A stretch of DNA of 64,000 nucleotides from Gp6-AA40 sp036274155 (GTDB taxonomy: Bacteria; Acidobacteriota; Vicinamibacteria; Vicinamibacterales; UBA2999). The position numbers were made by a program, and so were the translations under genes. The notes under the pieces were generated by a model, which saw only the letters and a list, made by a program, of their open reading frames with translations, was not told where the DNA came from and ran no database searches. How positions within the stretch are numbered: position 1 is the first letter of the stretch; each line of letters opens with the position of its first letter. Location of the stretch: assembly GCA_036274155.1 (NCBI GenBank), contig DASUGH010000056.1, positions 20,767 through 84,766 of the forward strand, read 5' to 3'. Of this stretch, positions 50,774 through 59,241 are shown piece after piece.

Positions 50774-50972
50774 GGCAGGTCTCCTACATTACTTGGCGGT
50801 GGTCACGGGCTCGTCGCACGAACACACGTCCTCGGCAACCTGGGAGGACACGTTCACCCGCCTGCACGTCTCGGGGCCTGCGGCCGGGAAGCCAGACGGC
50901 CTCCCTCTTTCGACTGAATTGTAACAACGCCGATTGCTGACAACGATTTTGTCGCGTTTGGCGCCGTTCGAC

Positions 50973-50989
50973 CCGGGTATTGTACCCGG
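50973..50989. promoter_or_regulatory. Short dyad between hslU and the sigma-54 activator gene
   Basis: CCGGGTA (50973-50979) and TACCCGG (50983-50989) flank TTG. The hairpin lies 19 bp beyond the hslU stop and about 200 bp before the activator start on the same strand. Lacking a T-run, it is either a weak terminator for hslVU or an operator for the activator gene. On the minus strand TACAAT further down (about 50924) may be a -10 for the latter. Confidence 0.4.
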
Positions 50990-51008
50990 AAAGGGGCAAA
51001 GGGAACGA

Positions 51009-52382
<1,374 letters not shown>

Positions 52383-52412
52383 GTCTACTGGACCGTGCGG
52401 CTGGAATGGCCG

Positions 52413-52940
52413 CTACAGCTCCTCAATGGTCAGCGTGGCGTTGGTATAGATGCAGATGCCGGCGGCGATGGTCATCGCCTCCTGGACGATCTGCCGCGCG
52501 TCGAGGGTGCTGTGGCGCGTCAGCGCCCGCGCCGCAGCCATCGCAAACGGACCTCCCGAACCCACCGCCACCACGCCATCGTCGGGCTCGATGAGGTCGC
52601 CGGCCCCCGAGAGCAGAAACGTCGACTTGCGATCGGCCACGATCATCATGGCCTCGAGACGCCGGAGCAGCCGGTCGGAGCGCCAGTCGCGGGCCAGCTC
52701 GACGGCGGAGCGTTCGAGATTGCCGCGATACTGTTCGAGCTTGGCCTCGAAACGCGTAAAGAGCGCAAACGCGTCGGCAGCCGACCCGGCGAACCCGGCA
52801 AGAATCGATTCGTTATAGAGGCGCCTGATCTTCCTCGCGCCGTGTTTCACGACCGTGGCGCCAAACGTCACCTGGCCGTCGCTTGCCAGAACGGTGCGGT
52901 CCTGGTGCCGGACCGCGAGGATCGTCGTCGCGTGAATCAC
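52413..52940 (-). CDS. hslV: ATP-dependent protease proteolytic subunit HslV (ClpQ)
   Basis: A 175-residue proteasome-beta-fold threonine protease. 'MIHATTILAVRHQ' gives a four-residue propeptide before the catalytic Thr (TTIL), as in many non-enteric HslV proteins. 'VLASDGQVTFG', 'KIRRLYNESILAGFAGSAAD', 'LLSGAGDLIEPDDGVVAVGS' and 'GICIYTNATLTIEEL' are all conserved. It is first in the hslVU operon, with 30 bp to hslU. Upstream of its start on the minus strand are the tandem repeats at 52955-53182, which is where its promoter would have to lie. Confidence 0.98.
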   Translation of the reverse strand: MIHATTILAVRHQDRTVLASDGQVTFGATVVKHGARKIRRLYNESILAGFAGSAADAFALFTRFEAKLEQYRGNLERSAVELARDWRSDRLLRRLEAMMIVADRKSTFLLSGAGDLIEPDDGVVAVGSGGPFAMAAARALTRHSTLDARQIVQEAMTIAAGICIYTNATLTIEEL

Positions 52941-52954
52941 GAAACCAGTATATG

Positions 52955-53030
52955 GGGTGCGAGGGTGCGAGGGTGCGAGGGTGCGAGGGTGCCAGGTGCG
53001 AGGTGCGGGGTGCGAGGGTGCTGGGTGCGA
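52955..53030. repeat. Tandem GGTGCGAG octamer array
   Basis: Four nearly perfect head-to-tail copies of GGTGCGAG start at about 52956, followed by degenerate copies (GGTGCCAG, GTGCGAG, GTGCGGG, GTGCTGGG). The array starts 15 bp upstream of the hslV start codon on its 5' side. Copy number in such simple repeats is prone to slippage. Confidence 0.85.
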
Positions 53031-53041
53031 GCGCCATTCCG

Positions 53042-53182
53042 CAGCGCCGAGCTTCAGCTCGGTGAATCAGCGGCGGAGCTGCCATTCGCAGCACCGAGCT
53101 TCAGCTCGGTGAATCCGCGGCGGAGCCGCCCTTCGCAGCACCGAGCTTCAGCTCGGTGAATCAGCGGCGGAGCTGCCATTCG
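53042..53182. repeat. Three 47-bp tandem units with REP-like palindromes
   Basis: Units begin at 53042, 53089 and 53136, with an exact 47-bp period and only a few substitutions. Each has the palindrome CCGAGCTTCAGCTCGG followed by GTGAATC and GCGGCGGAGCTGCC. A broken fourth copy follows (CATCACACGGCTTGAGCCGG). The inverse core recurs at 49096-49111. The pattern is that of a REP/BIME-like dispersed element; no transposase is present here. Confidence 0.9.
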
Positions 53183-53348
53183 CATCACACGGCTTGAGCC
53201 GGTCGTCGATCGTCCGCAAAAGTCGCCAGCTGGACCGAACAGGGGACAGGCCCCGGGACAACCGACTGGAGAAATCACGGAAATGCGCGCAGAATTGCGC
53301 CTGCGCCGGCGCTGCGGCACTGGCAGCACTGTTGCTCGAAACGAACAT

Positions 53349-54416
53349 ATGCGCGCCACGCTTACGATTCTGGTGATCGCGCTGCTGGCTGCCACTGACG
53401 CCAGTGCCCAAGGTCGAACGAGGTTCGTCCAGGGTGGCGGCGCTCCGAGCGCTGGTTCCACCCCGAGCGGCCGGTCAGCGCCGACCGGCGGCTCGGTCAG
53501 CGGACGTACGAATGGAGGCGGCCAGCCGAGGGCTGAAGCGCCGCGCAGCACACGGGCAGCGGTCCCGCGCGAGAGCCGGCCGGCCGGCAACTCTGCCCCG
53601 CGGATCTCGGCGGCCCCACGGAGTGAATCGCCGCGGCCCGAGAGCGGCGGTTCCCGTCCGGCCCGGGCGGCGACGCGCCGCGAGGCAGCTCCCGCGCAGC
53701 CCGCTTCCACCGCATCGGCATCGGTGACGACTGCGCCGCCGCGCAGCGCAATGAGATATCCGGGCGAGTCTCGTCGTCTCGACTCGAGCCCGGCATCCGG
53801 TCAGCCAGCCAGGCCGTCGTCGAGTCAGGCGGCTGCCGCTGCGATTCGGCCCGTCGATCGAAGCAGCGCAACCGAACATCGTTCCGGCTCGGTCCGCTTC
53901 CCGGCCGAGCAACAGCGCACGGCCGTTCCCAAGGCCGGCACCTACACGACTGGCAGCGTCTCGCGCCCCGGCTACTCGAACAACGCCGGCGTGGGACGGG
54001 ACAAGCCGTCCTACTATCACAAGCCGACGTACGTCACGAAGAACTACTACTACTATCCCCATCACCACTACCCGCATGGGTACGGGGCATTCGGGATCGG
54101 CTACTTCTACTACGACCCGTACGTCTGGGCGCCTCGGTGGTACTACAACGGCTACAACTACGGTTACGGGTACGGATACCCGGTCGGCGAGATCCGCTTC
54201 CAGGTGCGGCCGAGGGATGCCGAGATCTACGTCGACGGCTACTACGCCGGCCTCGTCGACGACTTCGACGGCACGTTCCAGTCGCTGCGTCTCGAGGAAG
54301 GTACATATCGCATCGAAATCGTGGCGCCAGGGTACGAGACGATCGCCATCGATGTGCAGATCCAGGGCGGCCGGACGATCACCTACCGGGCCGACATGTT
54401 CGTGCTCAGGCCGTAG
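53349..54416 (+). CDS. Secreted low-complexity protein with C-terminal PEGA domain
   Basis: A 355-residue exported protein. Signal peptide 1-20 (ILVIALLAATDASA). Residues 22-215 are Ser/Ala/Pro/Arg-rich and probably disordered. A Tyr/His/Gly-rich stretch follows (about 218-275, 'YYYYPHHHYPHGYGAFGIGY' type). The C-terminal 75 residues form a PEGA-type beta-sandwich: 'FQVRPRDAEIYVDGYYAGL', 'LEEGTYRIEIVAPGYETIAI'. PEGA domains are thought to bind surface polymers or anchor at the envelope. The His/Tyr-rich segment could bind metal; this is inference. The ATG at 53349 precedes the signal peptide. It stands alone between the repeat cluster and a convergent permease gene. Confidence 0.83.
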   Translation: MRATLTILVIALLAATDASAQGRTRFVQGGGAPSAGSTPSGRSAPTGGSVSGRTNGGGQPRAEAPRSTRAAVPRESRPAGNSAPRISAAPRSESPRPESGGSRPARAATRREAAPAQPASTASASVTTAPPRSAMRYPGESRRLDSSPASGQPARPSSSQAAAAAIRPVDRSSATEHRSGSVRFPAEQQRTAVPKAGTYTTGSVSRPGYSNNAGVGRDKPSYYHKPTYVTKNYYYYPHHHYPHGYGAFGIGYFYYDPYVWAPRWYYNGYNYGYGYGYPVGEIRFQVRPRDAEIYVDGYYAGLVDDFDGTFQSLRLEEGTYRIEIVAPGYETIAIDVQIQGGRTITYRADMFVLRP

Positions 54417-54434
54417 TCGCCCGCCTCTACGAGA

Positions 54435-55808
54435 TCACGACAGCTTCCTGAACCACAAGAACAGAGGGATTCCAGCAAGGATCACCAGCACGCCATTGCG
54501 GGTGGTGGCTGGATCCCCAATCAGGCCGTTCAGCAGAATGGCCGCGCTCGCGATGACGTAGATGGCCGGCGCCACCGGGTATCCCCAGGCACGGAACGGC
54601 CGCTCCGCGTGCGGCTCGCGCGAACGCAGCACGAAGAGCGCGACGACCGCCACGCCGGAAAACAGCACGATCGCGAAGCCGGTATAGGTGACGAGCGCAT
54701 CGGCGCCTGCCGACAGCACGAGCAGCGAGCTCCAGGTTGCCTGGGCCAGAATGGCCACCGCAGGAGTGCGGTACTTCGAGTGCACTGAAGCGGCGCGATT
54801 GAAAAACACCCCGTCGCGACCCATGGCAAAGTAGACGCGCGGGCCGGCGAATGTCATCGCGCTGATGCTCGCCAGCAGGCTCACGATCGAGACGATCGCC
54901 ATGATGTTGCCAGCCATCTGGCCGAGCAGCCGATCGGCAATCAGATCCAGCATGCTGCCCTTGACCGCGGCCAGCTGCTCGACCGGAACGACGTAGATGT
55001 AGAGGGCGTTCAGCGCGAGATAGAGCGCGATCACCGCGCAGGTGCCGATGCCGAGAGCCAGCGGAACATTCCGCCCGGGATTGCGGACTTCCTCCGCGAC
55101 GTACGACGCCGCGTTCCATCCCGAGTAGGTGAACATCACCGGTATCAACGCCAGAAGCCATCCCGTCGACGTCACCGGTCCGCTCGCCGTGAGGTTGGCG
55201 GCCTGGCCGTTGCCCATCGAAAAGCCGAACGCGATGAAGAGGAGCAGCGCCCCGACCTTCAGCGTTGCCAGCGCGTTGCCAACGAGCCGCCCCGGACCGA
55301 CGCCGCGCAGGTGAATCCACGCCATCCCGAAAATCGCCGCCACGGCGACGAGCGCCTGCGGAGAAAAGCTCAGTGTGAGCAGCCCCGGAACGATCGGCAG
55401 CGAGAAGAGCGGCGTGTTGTTGCCGGCCGCGGGAGCAAAGCGCCCGAAATAGGAGGCGAGCACCACGGCAGACGTGGCGATGGCGCCCGAGAAGCCGGCC
55501 ACGAACGAGGTCCAGCCGCTGAGAAAGGCGGCGAGCCGCCCAAACGCCTCCCGAAGATAGACGTACTCGCCGCCGGCGTGCGGCCGCAGCGCGGCAAGCT
55601 CGGCGTAGGCCATGGCACCGGCGAACGCCAGAAGTCCGCCGGCCGCCCATGTGGACAGGAATGGCAGCGCCGCGGGCACTGCGGCGGCGATCTGCGGAGG
55701 AGTGAACAGAATGCCGCCGCCGATGACGTTGGAAACGATGAGCGCCGCCGCGTCGAGCGGGCCCAGCCGGCGTTCGAGGGACGTTCGGGTTGTAGTGGTG
55801 GTGGTCAC
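54435..55808 (-). CDS. Amino-acid/polyamine permease (APC superfamily)
   Basis: A 457-residue secondary transporter with about 12 transmembrane segments. 'LDAAALIVSNVIGGGILFTP' is the TM1 unwound motif (I-G-x-G-I/G) characteristic of APC carriers, and 'FAGAMAYAELAALRPHAGGE' with 'YVYLREAFG' is the TM2-3 signature. 'YSGWNAASYVAEEVRNPGRN' is TM6, and 'GPRVYFAMGRDGVFF' the loop after TM8. Substrate cannot be inferred, though similarity to LAT/basic amino-acid exchangers is evident. The start codon is GTG at 55808, followed by a run of Thr codons; no strong ribosome binding site is visible. Confidence 0.93.
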   Translation of the reverse strand: MTTTTTTRTSLERRLGPLDAAALIVSNVIGGGILFTPPQIAAAVPAALPFLSTWAAGGLLAFAGAMAYAELAALRPHAGGEYVYLREAFGRLAAFLSGWTSFVAGFSGAIATSAVVLASYFGRFAPAAGNNTPLFSLPIVPGLLTLSFSPQALVAVAAIFGMAWIHLRGVGPGRLVGNALATLKVGALLLFIAFGFSMGNGQAANLTASGPVTSTGWLLALIPVMFTYSGWNAASYVAEEVRNPGRNVPLALGIGTCAVIALYLALNALYIYVVPVEQLAAVKGSMLDLIADRLLGQMAGNIMAIVSIVSLLASISAMTFAGPRVYFAMGRDGVFFNRAASVHSKYRTPAVAILAQATWSSLLVLSAGADALVTYTGFAIVLFSGVAVVALFVLRSREPHAERPFRAWGYPVAPAIYVIASAAILLNGLIGDPATTRNGVLVILAGIPLFLWFRKLS

Positions 55809-55866
55809 AGGGTCGCGATTATACGGCCCCGTGGCGCGGTCACGAATTCGAACGTGTCACGACAAC

Positions 55867-56367
55867 TCAGTTGGTGAGCAGCCGGCGGTCGATCGGCACC
55901 TCGCTCATCTTGATCCAGTTGTTCCGTCCGTGCCGGCCGAGAATCGTCACGTGCGCGTCGACGAAGTGGCTGTTCTGGAGCATCTGGCTGCGCGTTTCGG
56001 TGCCGGTGAAGCCCCACTTCGACCGGAGCACGATCGGCGCCGTGCTGTCGCCCGGCGCCAGAGAGGCATTCGAGGCGACGCCAGGAACGAAGTGCTCGTC
56101 GATGATCTTGTCCGGCTCCTTGACGCTCCTGAAGACCGCGTCGATCTGCACGCCGGAGATGGCCTTCTGAGAGACGTTCTTCAGCTTGAGCGAAATGCTC
56201 GGGACGATCTTCGTCTGGCCTTCGGCAACGACTCCGAGGTCGTACCAGCCCGTACGGACATCGACGATGGACAGGTCCTTCTGGACGTCGCGCGACTCAC
56301 ACCCGGCAGCGAGGATCGTCGCCGAGAGGAGCAGCGCGCAGACACAGCGAGGGGCGGGATTCCTCAT
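55867..56367 (-). CDS. Hypothetical lipoprotein with FxLyD/Ig-like fold
   Basis: A 166-residue lipoprotein. Signal and lipobox are 'CVCALLLSATILAAGCES' (LAAGC). The mature part has 'WYDLGVVAEGQTKIVPSISL', 'KLKNVSQKAISGVQIDAVFR', 'SLAPGDSTAPIVLRSKWGF' and 'HFVDAHVTILGRHGRNNWIK', an alternating beta pattern like FxLyD domains that model a small Ig-like sandwich. No function known. The ATG at 56367 precedes the signal. It lies 70 bp downstream of the secreted protein at 56438-57205 on the same strand and could be the last gene of the sigma-factor operon. Confidence 0.76.
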   Translation of the reverse strand: MRNPAPRCVCALLLSATILAAGCESRDVQKDLSIVDVRTGWYDLGVVAEGQTKIVPSISLKLKNVSQKAISGVQIDAVFRSVKEPDKIIDEHFVPGVASNASLAPGDSTAPIVLRSKWGFTGTETRSQMLQNSHFVDAHVTILGRHGRNNWIKMSEVPIDRRLLTN

Positions 56368-56437
56368 GGGTGGATTGTACATAGTGCCGCAGACTAAGAC
56401 ACCGTACAGCTCCACCCTGTTCCCTGACGGTTCGAGG

Positions 56438-57205
56438 TCAGTCCTCGGTGATGGTCACCAGCTTCTGCGCCGCCTCCAGGGTGATTCGTTTCTCGTGATA
56501 GTCCGACAGGGCGCGGCTCTGCACCTTGAACATGACCGTCCGGGAGTCGGTCCGATCGTTCGGAAACCGCGGATCGGGAGGCGTATTGTCCGATGCCGCG
56601 ACGAGGAGGAACTGATCGGGCGGTATCCGTAACGCCCCGCTGCTTTCGAGCATCGCATCGAGAAGCTTGGCCTTGACCGTCTGCGTGTAGGCAGCGTTCG
56701 GATCGCTCAGCAGCACCGGATCGATTGGAACCACTGGCGGCACCTGCTGCTGAGGCCCCTGCTGCCCATTGCCGGCCATCGGCACCGACTGCGCGCGAAC
56801 CTGCTGCCTCGGCCGCGCCACCTGCTGCTGCCAGTACGTCGAGAACGTCGGACTCATCGCCGGCACGCGAACCTCGAAGAAGATCCCGAACCCGTCGATG
56901 ATGAATCCGCGCACTTCCGGCACACCGACGAGCGCCAGGTCGGCGTACCTCGACACCTTCCGAACCTGCCCGACCAAGTCGCTGGCGCCATTGTTCACCG
57001 CCTGCACCAGCACCCCTTCCATCGTGAGAATCTGCTGTTTGAGCCTGGTTCGATCGGCTTCGGTCTGTTGCCTCGTCTGCGGCGTCTGCGCCATGAGCGG
57101 CGACGCGAAGGTAGCGGCGATGACGACGGCGACGATTGTTCTGCAACCAGTCAACACGGCTCTGCTCCAGTGAAAGGGTCCGATTTGATGTACGTCCGTG
57201 GTCAT
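56438..57205 (-). CDS. Secreted hypothetical protein of an ECF sigma operon
   Basis: A 255-residue exported protein I cannot assign to a named family. A signal peptide spans about 20-39 (VAVVIAATFASPLMAQ). The mature part starts with a helical region ('QQTEADRTRLKQQILTMEGV'), then a globular part with 'VPEVRGFIIDGFGIFFEVRV', a Gln/Pro-rich linker (about 127-160) and 'AYTQTVKAKLLDAMLESSGA' and 'FLLVAASDN' strands at the end. The ATG overlaps the anti-sigma stop (ATGA). It is therefore the third gene in a sigma/anti-sigma/effector set and may be the envelope component sensed or controlled by that pathway. Confidence 0.78.
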   Translation of the reverse strand: MTTDVHQIGPFHWSRAVLTGCRTIVAVVIAATFASPLMAQTPQTRQQTEADRTRLKQQILTMEGVLVQAVNNGASDLVGQVRKVSRYADLALVGVPEVRGFIIDGFGIFFEVRVPAMSPTFSTYWQQQVARPRQQVRAQSVPMAGNGQQGPQQQVPPVVPIDPVLLSDPNAAYTQTVKAKLLDAMLESSGALRIPPDQFLLVAASDNTPPDPRFPNDRTDSRTVMFKVQSRALSDYHEKRITLEAAQKLVTITED

Positions 57206-57891
57206 TCCTTCGGCTCGGTAAGCGAGGTCAACAACAACCCTGTCCGCCGCTCGCGCTCGAACCGGTCGTTCGTGTAGGTTCGCGCATCCCGAAGCACCTG
57301 GACGCCCTTGAGTGCGAGCTCGACCTGGAAACCCTCCTGTTGCTCCGCCTCGCTCTTCCGGATCTCTTCGCGCACCCGCTCGAGCGACAGCGATTCCGCA
57401 GGCGGTGTTGCCGGCGGGGTTGCCGGCGCGGTCGCCACAGACGCAAGTCGACGCTGCGCCATCTCCAGCCCGGCGATCCGATGATCGAGGCCGACGAGCC
57501 GCTCGCTCGCAGCAGAGGCCGCTCTTGCCTCACCACGCGTCATCCCGACTGCCAGCCCTGAGACGAAGATGACCGCCGCTGCAGCCACCTGCGCCCATGC
57601 AGGCAACGGCTGCCGCCACCGGCTCACGGTGCGCGATCCCGTATCGGCCGGCCGGAACGCAAGCACGTTGGTATCAGCCGTTGCCGGCGTGATCCGGAAA
57701 CCCAACTGCGCCTCCGGCGGCGTCCACGACGCCAGCTGCTGCCGCGTGACGGCCAGCATCGCCAGCTCCTCGGCACAGGCAGGACAGCTGATCACGTGCG
57801 CACCGATCGCTTCACGTTCCAGCGGTTCGCAGTCGTCGTAGAGATAGCCCACGAGCGCCGAATGATCCCCGCATTGAAAGTTCTGAGTCAT
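57202..57891 (-). CDS. Membrane anti-sigma factor with zf-HC2 domain
   Basis: A 229-residue single-span protein. The N-terminal zinc-binding anti-sigma domain has the H-x-x-x-C-x-x-C pattern in 'EREAIGAHVISCPACAEELA', with an upstream Cys (CGDHSALVGYLYDDCEP). One TM is at about 98-117 (AQVAAAAVIFVSGLAVGM). The periplasmic part contains a coiled helix ('ERLVGLDHRIAGLEMAQRRL') and an Ala/Pro linker. It should sequester the ECF sigma factor whose gene overlaps it upstream (ATGA), releasing it on an envelope signal. Confidence 0.9.
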   Translation of the reverse strand: MTQNFQCGDHSALVGYLYDDCEPLEREAIGAHVISCPACAEELAMLAVTRQQLASWTPPEAQLGFRITPATADTNVLAFRPADTGSRTVSRWRQPLPAWAQVAAAAVIFVSGLAVGMTRGEARAASAASERLVGLDHRIAGLEMAQRRLASVATAPATPPATPPAESLSLERVREEIRKSEAEQQEGFQVELALKGVQVLRDARTYTNDRFERERRTGLLLTSLTEPKE

Positions 57892-58478
57892 ACTCGCTTC
57901 ACCACAGCCCCTTGGATCTGCCCGTTCCGTTCCAACTGCCGCCTCAGCACGGTCAGCCCCTGATAGAGCCGCGTTTTTACCGTACTAAGGGGACACCCCT
58001 GCAAGTCTGCAATCTCCTGAAAGGTCATCCCGTGGTACTCCTTCAGGATGATCGTGGTGCGCTGCTCGTCGGGCAGCAACCCCATCGCCTCCTCGACGGC
58101 TGCCGACAGCTCCCGCCGTGCCGCCAGATCTTCGATGGATTCCACGGCCCCGCGTTCGGCTGCCAGCTCGACCGGGTCGGCCCCCTCTGGCAGCTGCGAA
58201 ACCGGGGCGCGCCGGTGGCGCCGAATCCAGTCGCGACAGAGGTTCAGCGTGATCCGGTAGAGCCATGATGAGAACTTCGCCTGACCCTTGAACCCGGGCA
58301 GGGCGCGGAATGCGCGCAGGAACGCTTCCTGACACACGTCGCGCGCGTCGTCCTCCCGGCCAATGACCCGGTACGCCAGGGCGTAGATCGGCCGTTCCCA
58401 TCGAAGGATGAGCTGATTGAAGCTCTCGACGTCGCCCCCCCTCGAGCGGGCGACGAGCTCCTCATCGGTCCACGTCAT
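57888..58478 (-). CDS. ECF-family RNA polymerase sigma factor
   Basis: A 196-residue sigma-70 of the extracytoplasmic function type. Region 2 is 'SFNQLILRWERPIYALAYRV' and 'DARDVCQEAFLRAFRALPGF', with the promoter -10 contact helix 'FSSWLYRITLNLCRDWIRRH'. Region 4 is 'LPDEQRTTIILKEYHGMTFQ' and the helix-turn-helix 'EIADLQGCPLSTVKTRLYQG'. It is the first gene of the overlapping sigma/anti-sigma/secreted-protein set (ATGA junctions at 57888-57891 and 57202-57205). The family drives its own operon, so its promoter should lie at 58479-58600. Confidence 0.95.
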   Translation of the reverse strand: MTWTDEELVARSRGGDVESFNQLILRWERPIYALAYRVIGREDDARDVCQEAFLRAFRALPGFKGQAKFSSWLYRITLNLCRDWIRRHRRAPVSQLPEGADPVELAAERGAVESIEDLAARRELSAAVEEAMGLLPDEQRTTIILKEYHGMTFQEIADLQGCPLSTVKTRLYQGLTVLRRQLERNGQIQGAVVKRV

Positions 58479-58644
58479 GTCGCGACGCCGACCCTGCTCC
58501 GCCGCCCTCCACGGGCCGGGCCAAGCAGGCCGGTCAACCTTTAAGACGCGCGCGCGGGCGGCCCGGCCGGACGGCTCATCATACGACGTAAGTTGTTTGC
58601 GCGCTTCTGCTTAGGCACTGGAATCGGAAACCGACTGCGATACA

Positions 58645-59241
58645 ATGAGGGCGGCGGTGCATTTTTCGAGCGACGACGTGTTCATGACGACCGAGGAAGT
58701 CCTGGAGTACCTCCAGGTCAACCTGAGGACCGTCTATCGCCTGATCAAGGCTGGCAAGATCCCCGCTGTCCGGGTGGGTCGCCAGTGGCGCTTCCGCAAG
58801 CGGGACATTGACGCCTGGCTCGACGGGCACCGCGCGGTCGCGCCAGCCGCCGTCCGCCCCCCGGCCAGTGAGCAGACCGCCACGGCGAGGGTCCTGGTGG
58901 TCGACGACGAATCCAGCATCAGGGAGATGCTGGCCCGAACACTGTCACAGTACCAGGTCGACACCGCCGACGACGCGTCGTCCGCGCTTCGGCTGCTCCG
59001 CTCGACCACTGTCCCCTACGATCTGATGATCGCCGACCTGAAGATGCCGGGGGTCGACGGCCTCTCGCTGATTCGCCAGGCCAAGCAGATCTGTGCCGAT
59101 CTGCCAATCATCATCATCACCGGCTTTTCGACCAAGTCCAGCGCCATCGAAGCCGTGAATCTTGGCGTCGCCGGCTACCTCACGAAGCCTTTCCAGGTCT
59201 CGCAAGTGCTCGCCGCCGCCGCCCGGGCGATGGGCGCGTGA
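58645..59241 (+). CDS. Excisionase-type HTH fused to a response-regulator receiver
   Basis: A 198-residue protein with reversed order. A MerR/excisionase-like winged helix comes first ('TTEEVLEYLQVNLRTVYRLI' and 'KAGKIPAVRVGRQWRFRKRD', about 14-60), then a receiver (about 80-197) with acidic pair D87/D88, phospho-acceptor D131 (LMIADLKMPG) and K182 region (YLTKPF). It presumably controls DNA binding by phosphorylation. The ATG at 58645 overlaps a TACAAT that looks like a -10; if that box is used, the in-frame ATG at 58684 (MTTEEV) would be the true start. It overlaps the ABC-F gene by GTGA. Confidence 0.88.
   Translation: MRAAVHFSSDDVFMTTEEVLEYLQVNLRTVYRLIKAGKIPAVRVGRQWRFRKRDIDAWLDGHRAVAPAAVRPPASEQTATARVLVVDDESSIREMLARTLSQYQVDTADDASSALRLLRSTTVPYDLMIADLKMPGVDGLSLIRQAKQICADLPIIIITGFSTKSSAIEAVNLGVAGYLTKPFQVSQVLAAAARAMGA

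Noticed and set aside
49088..50917. A 609-codon plus-strand frame opposite the GAF sigma-54 activator
   Set aside because: Shadow of a clear AAA+ gene; Arg/His/Leu-rich and without domains.
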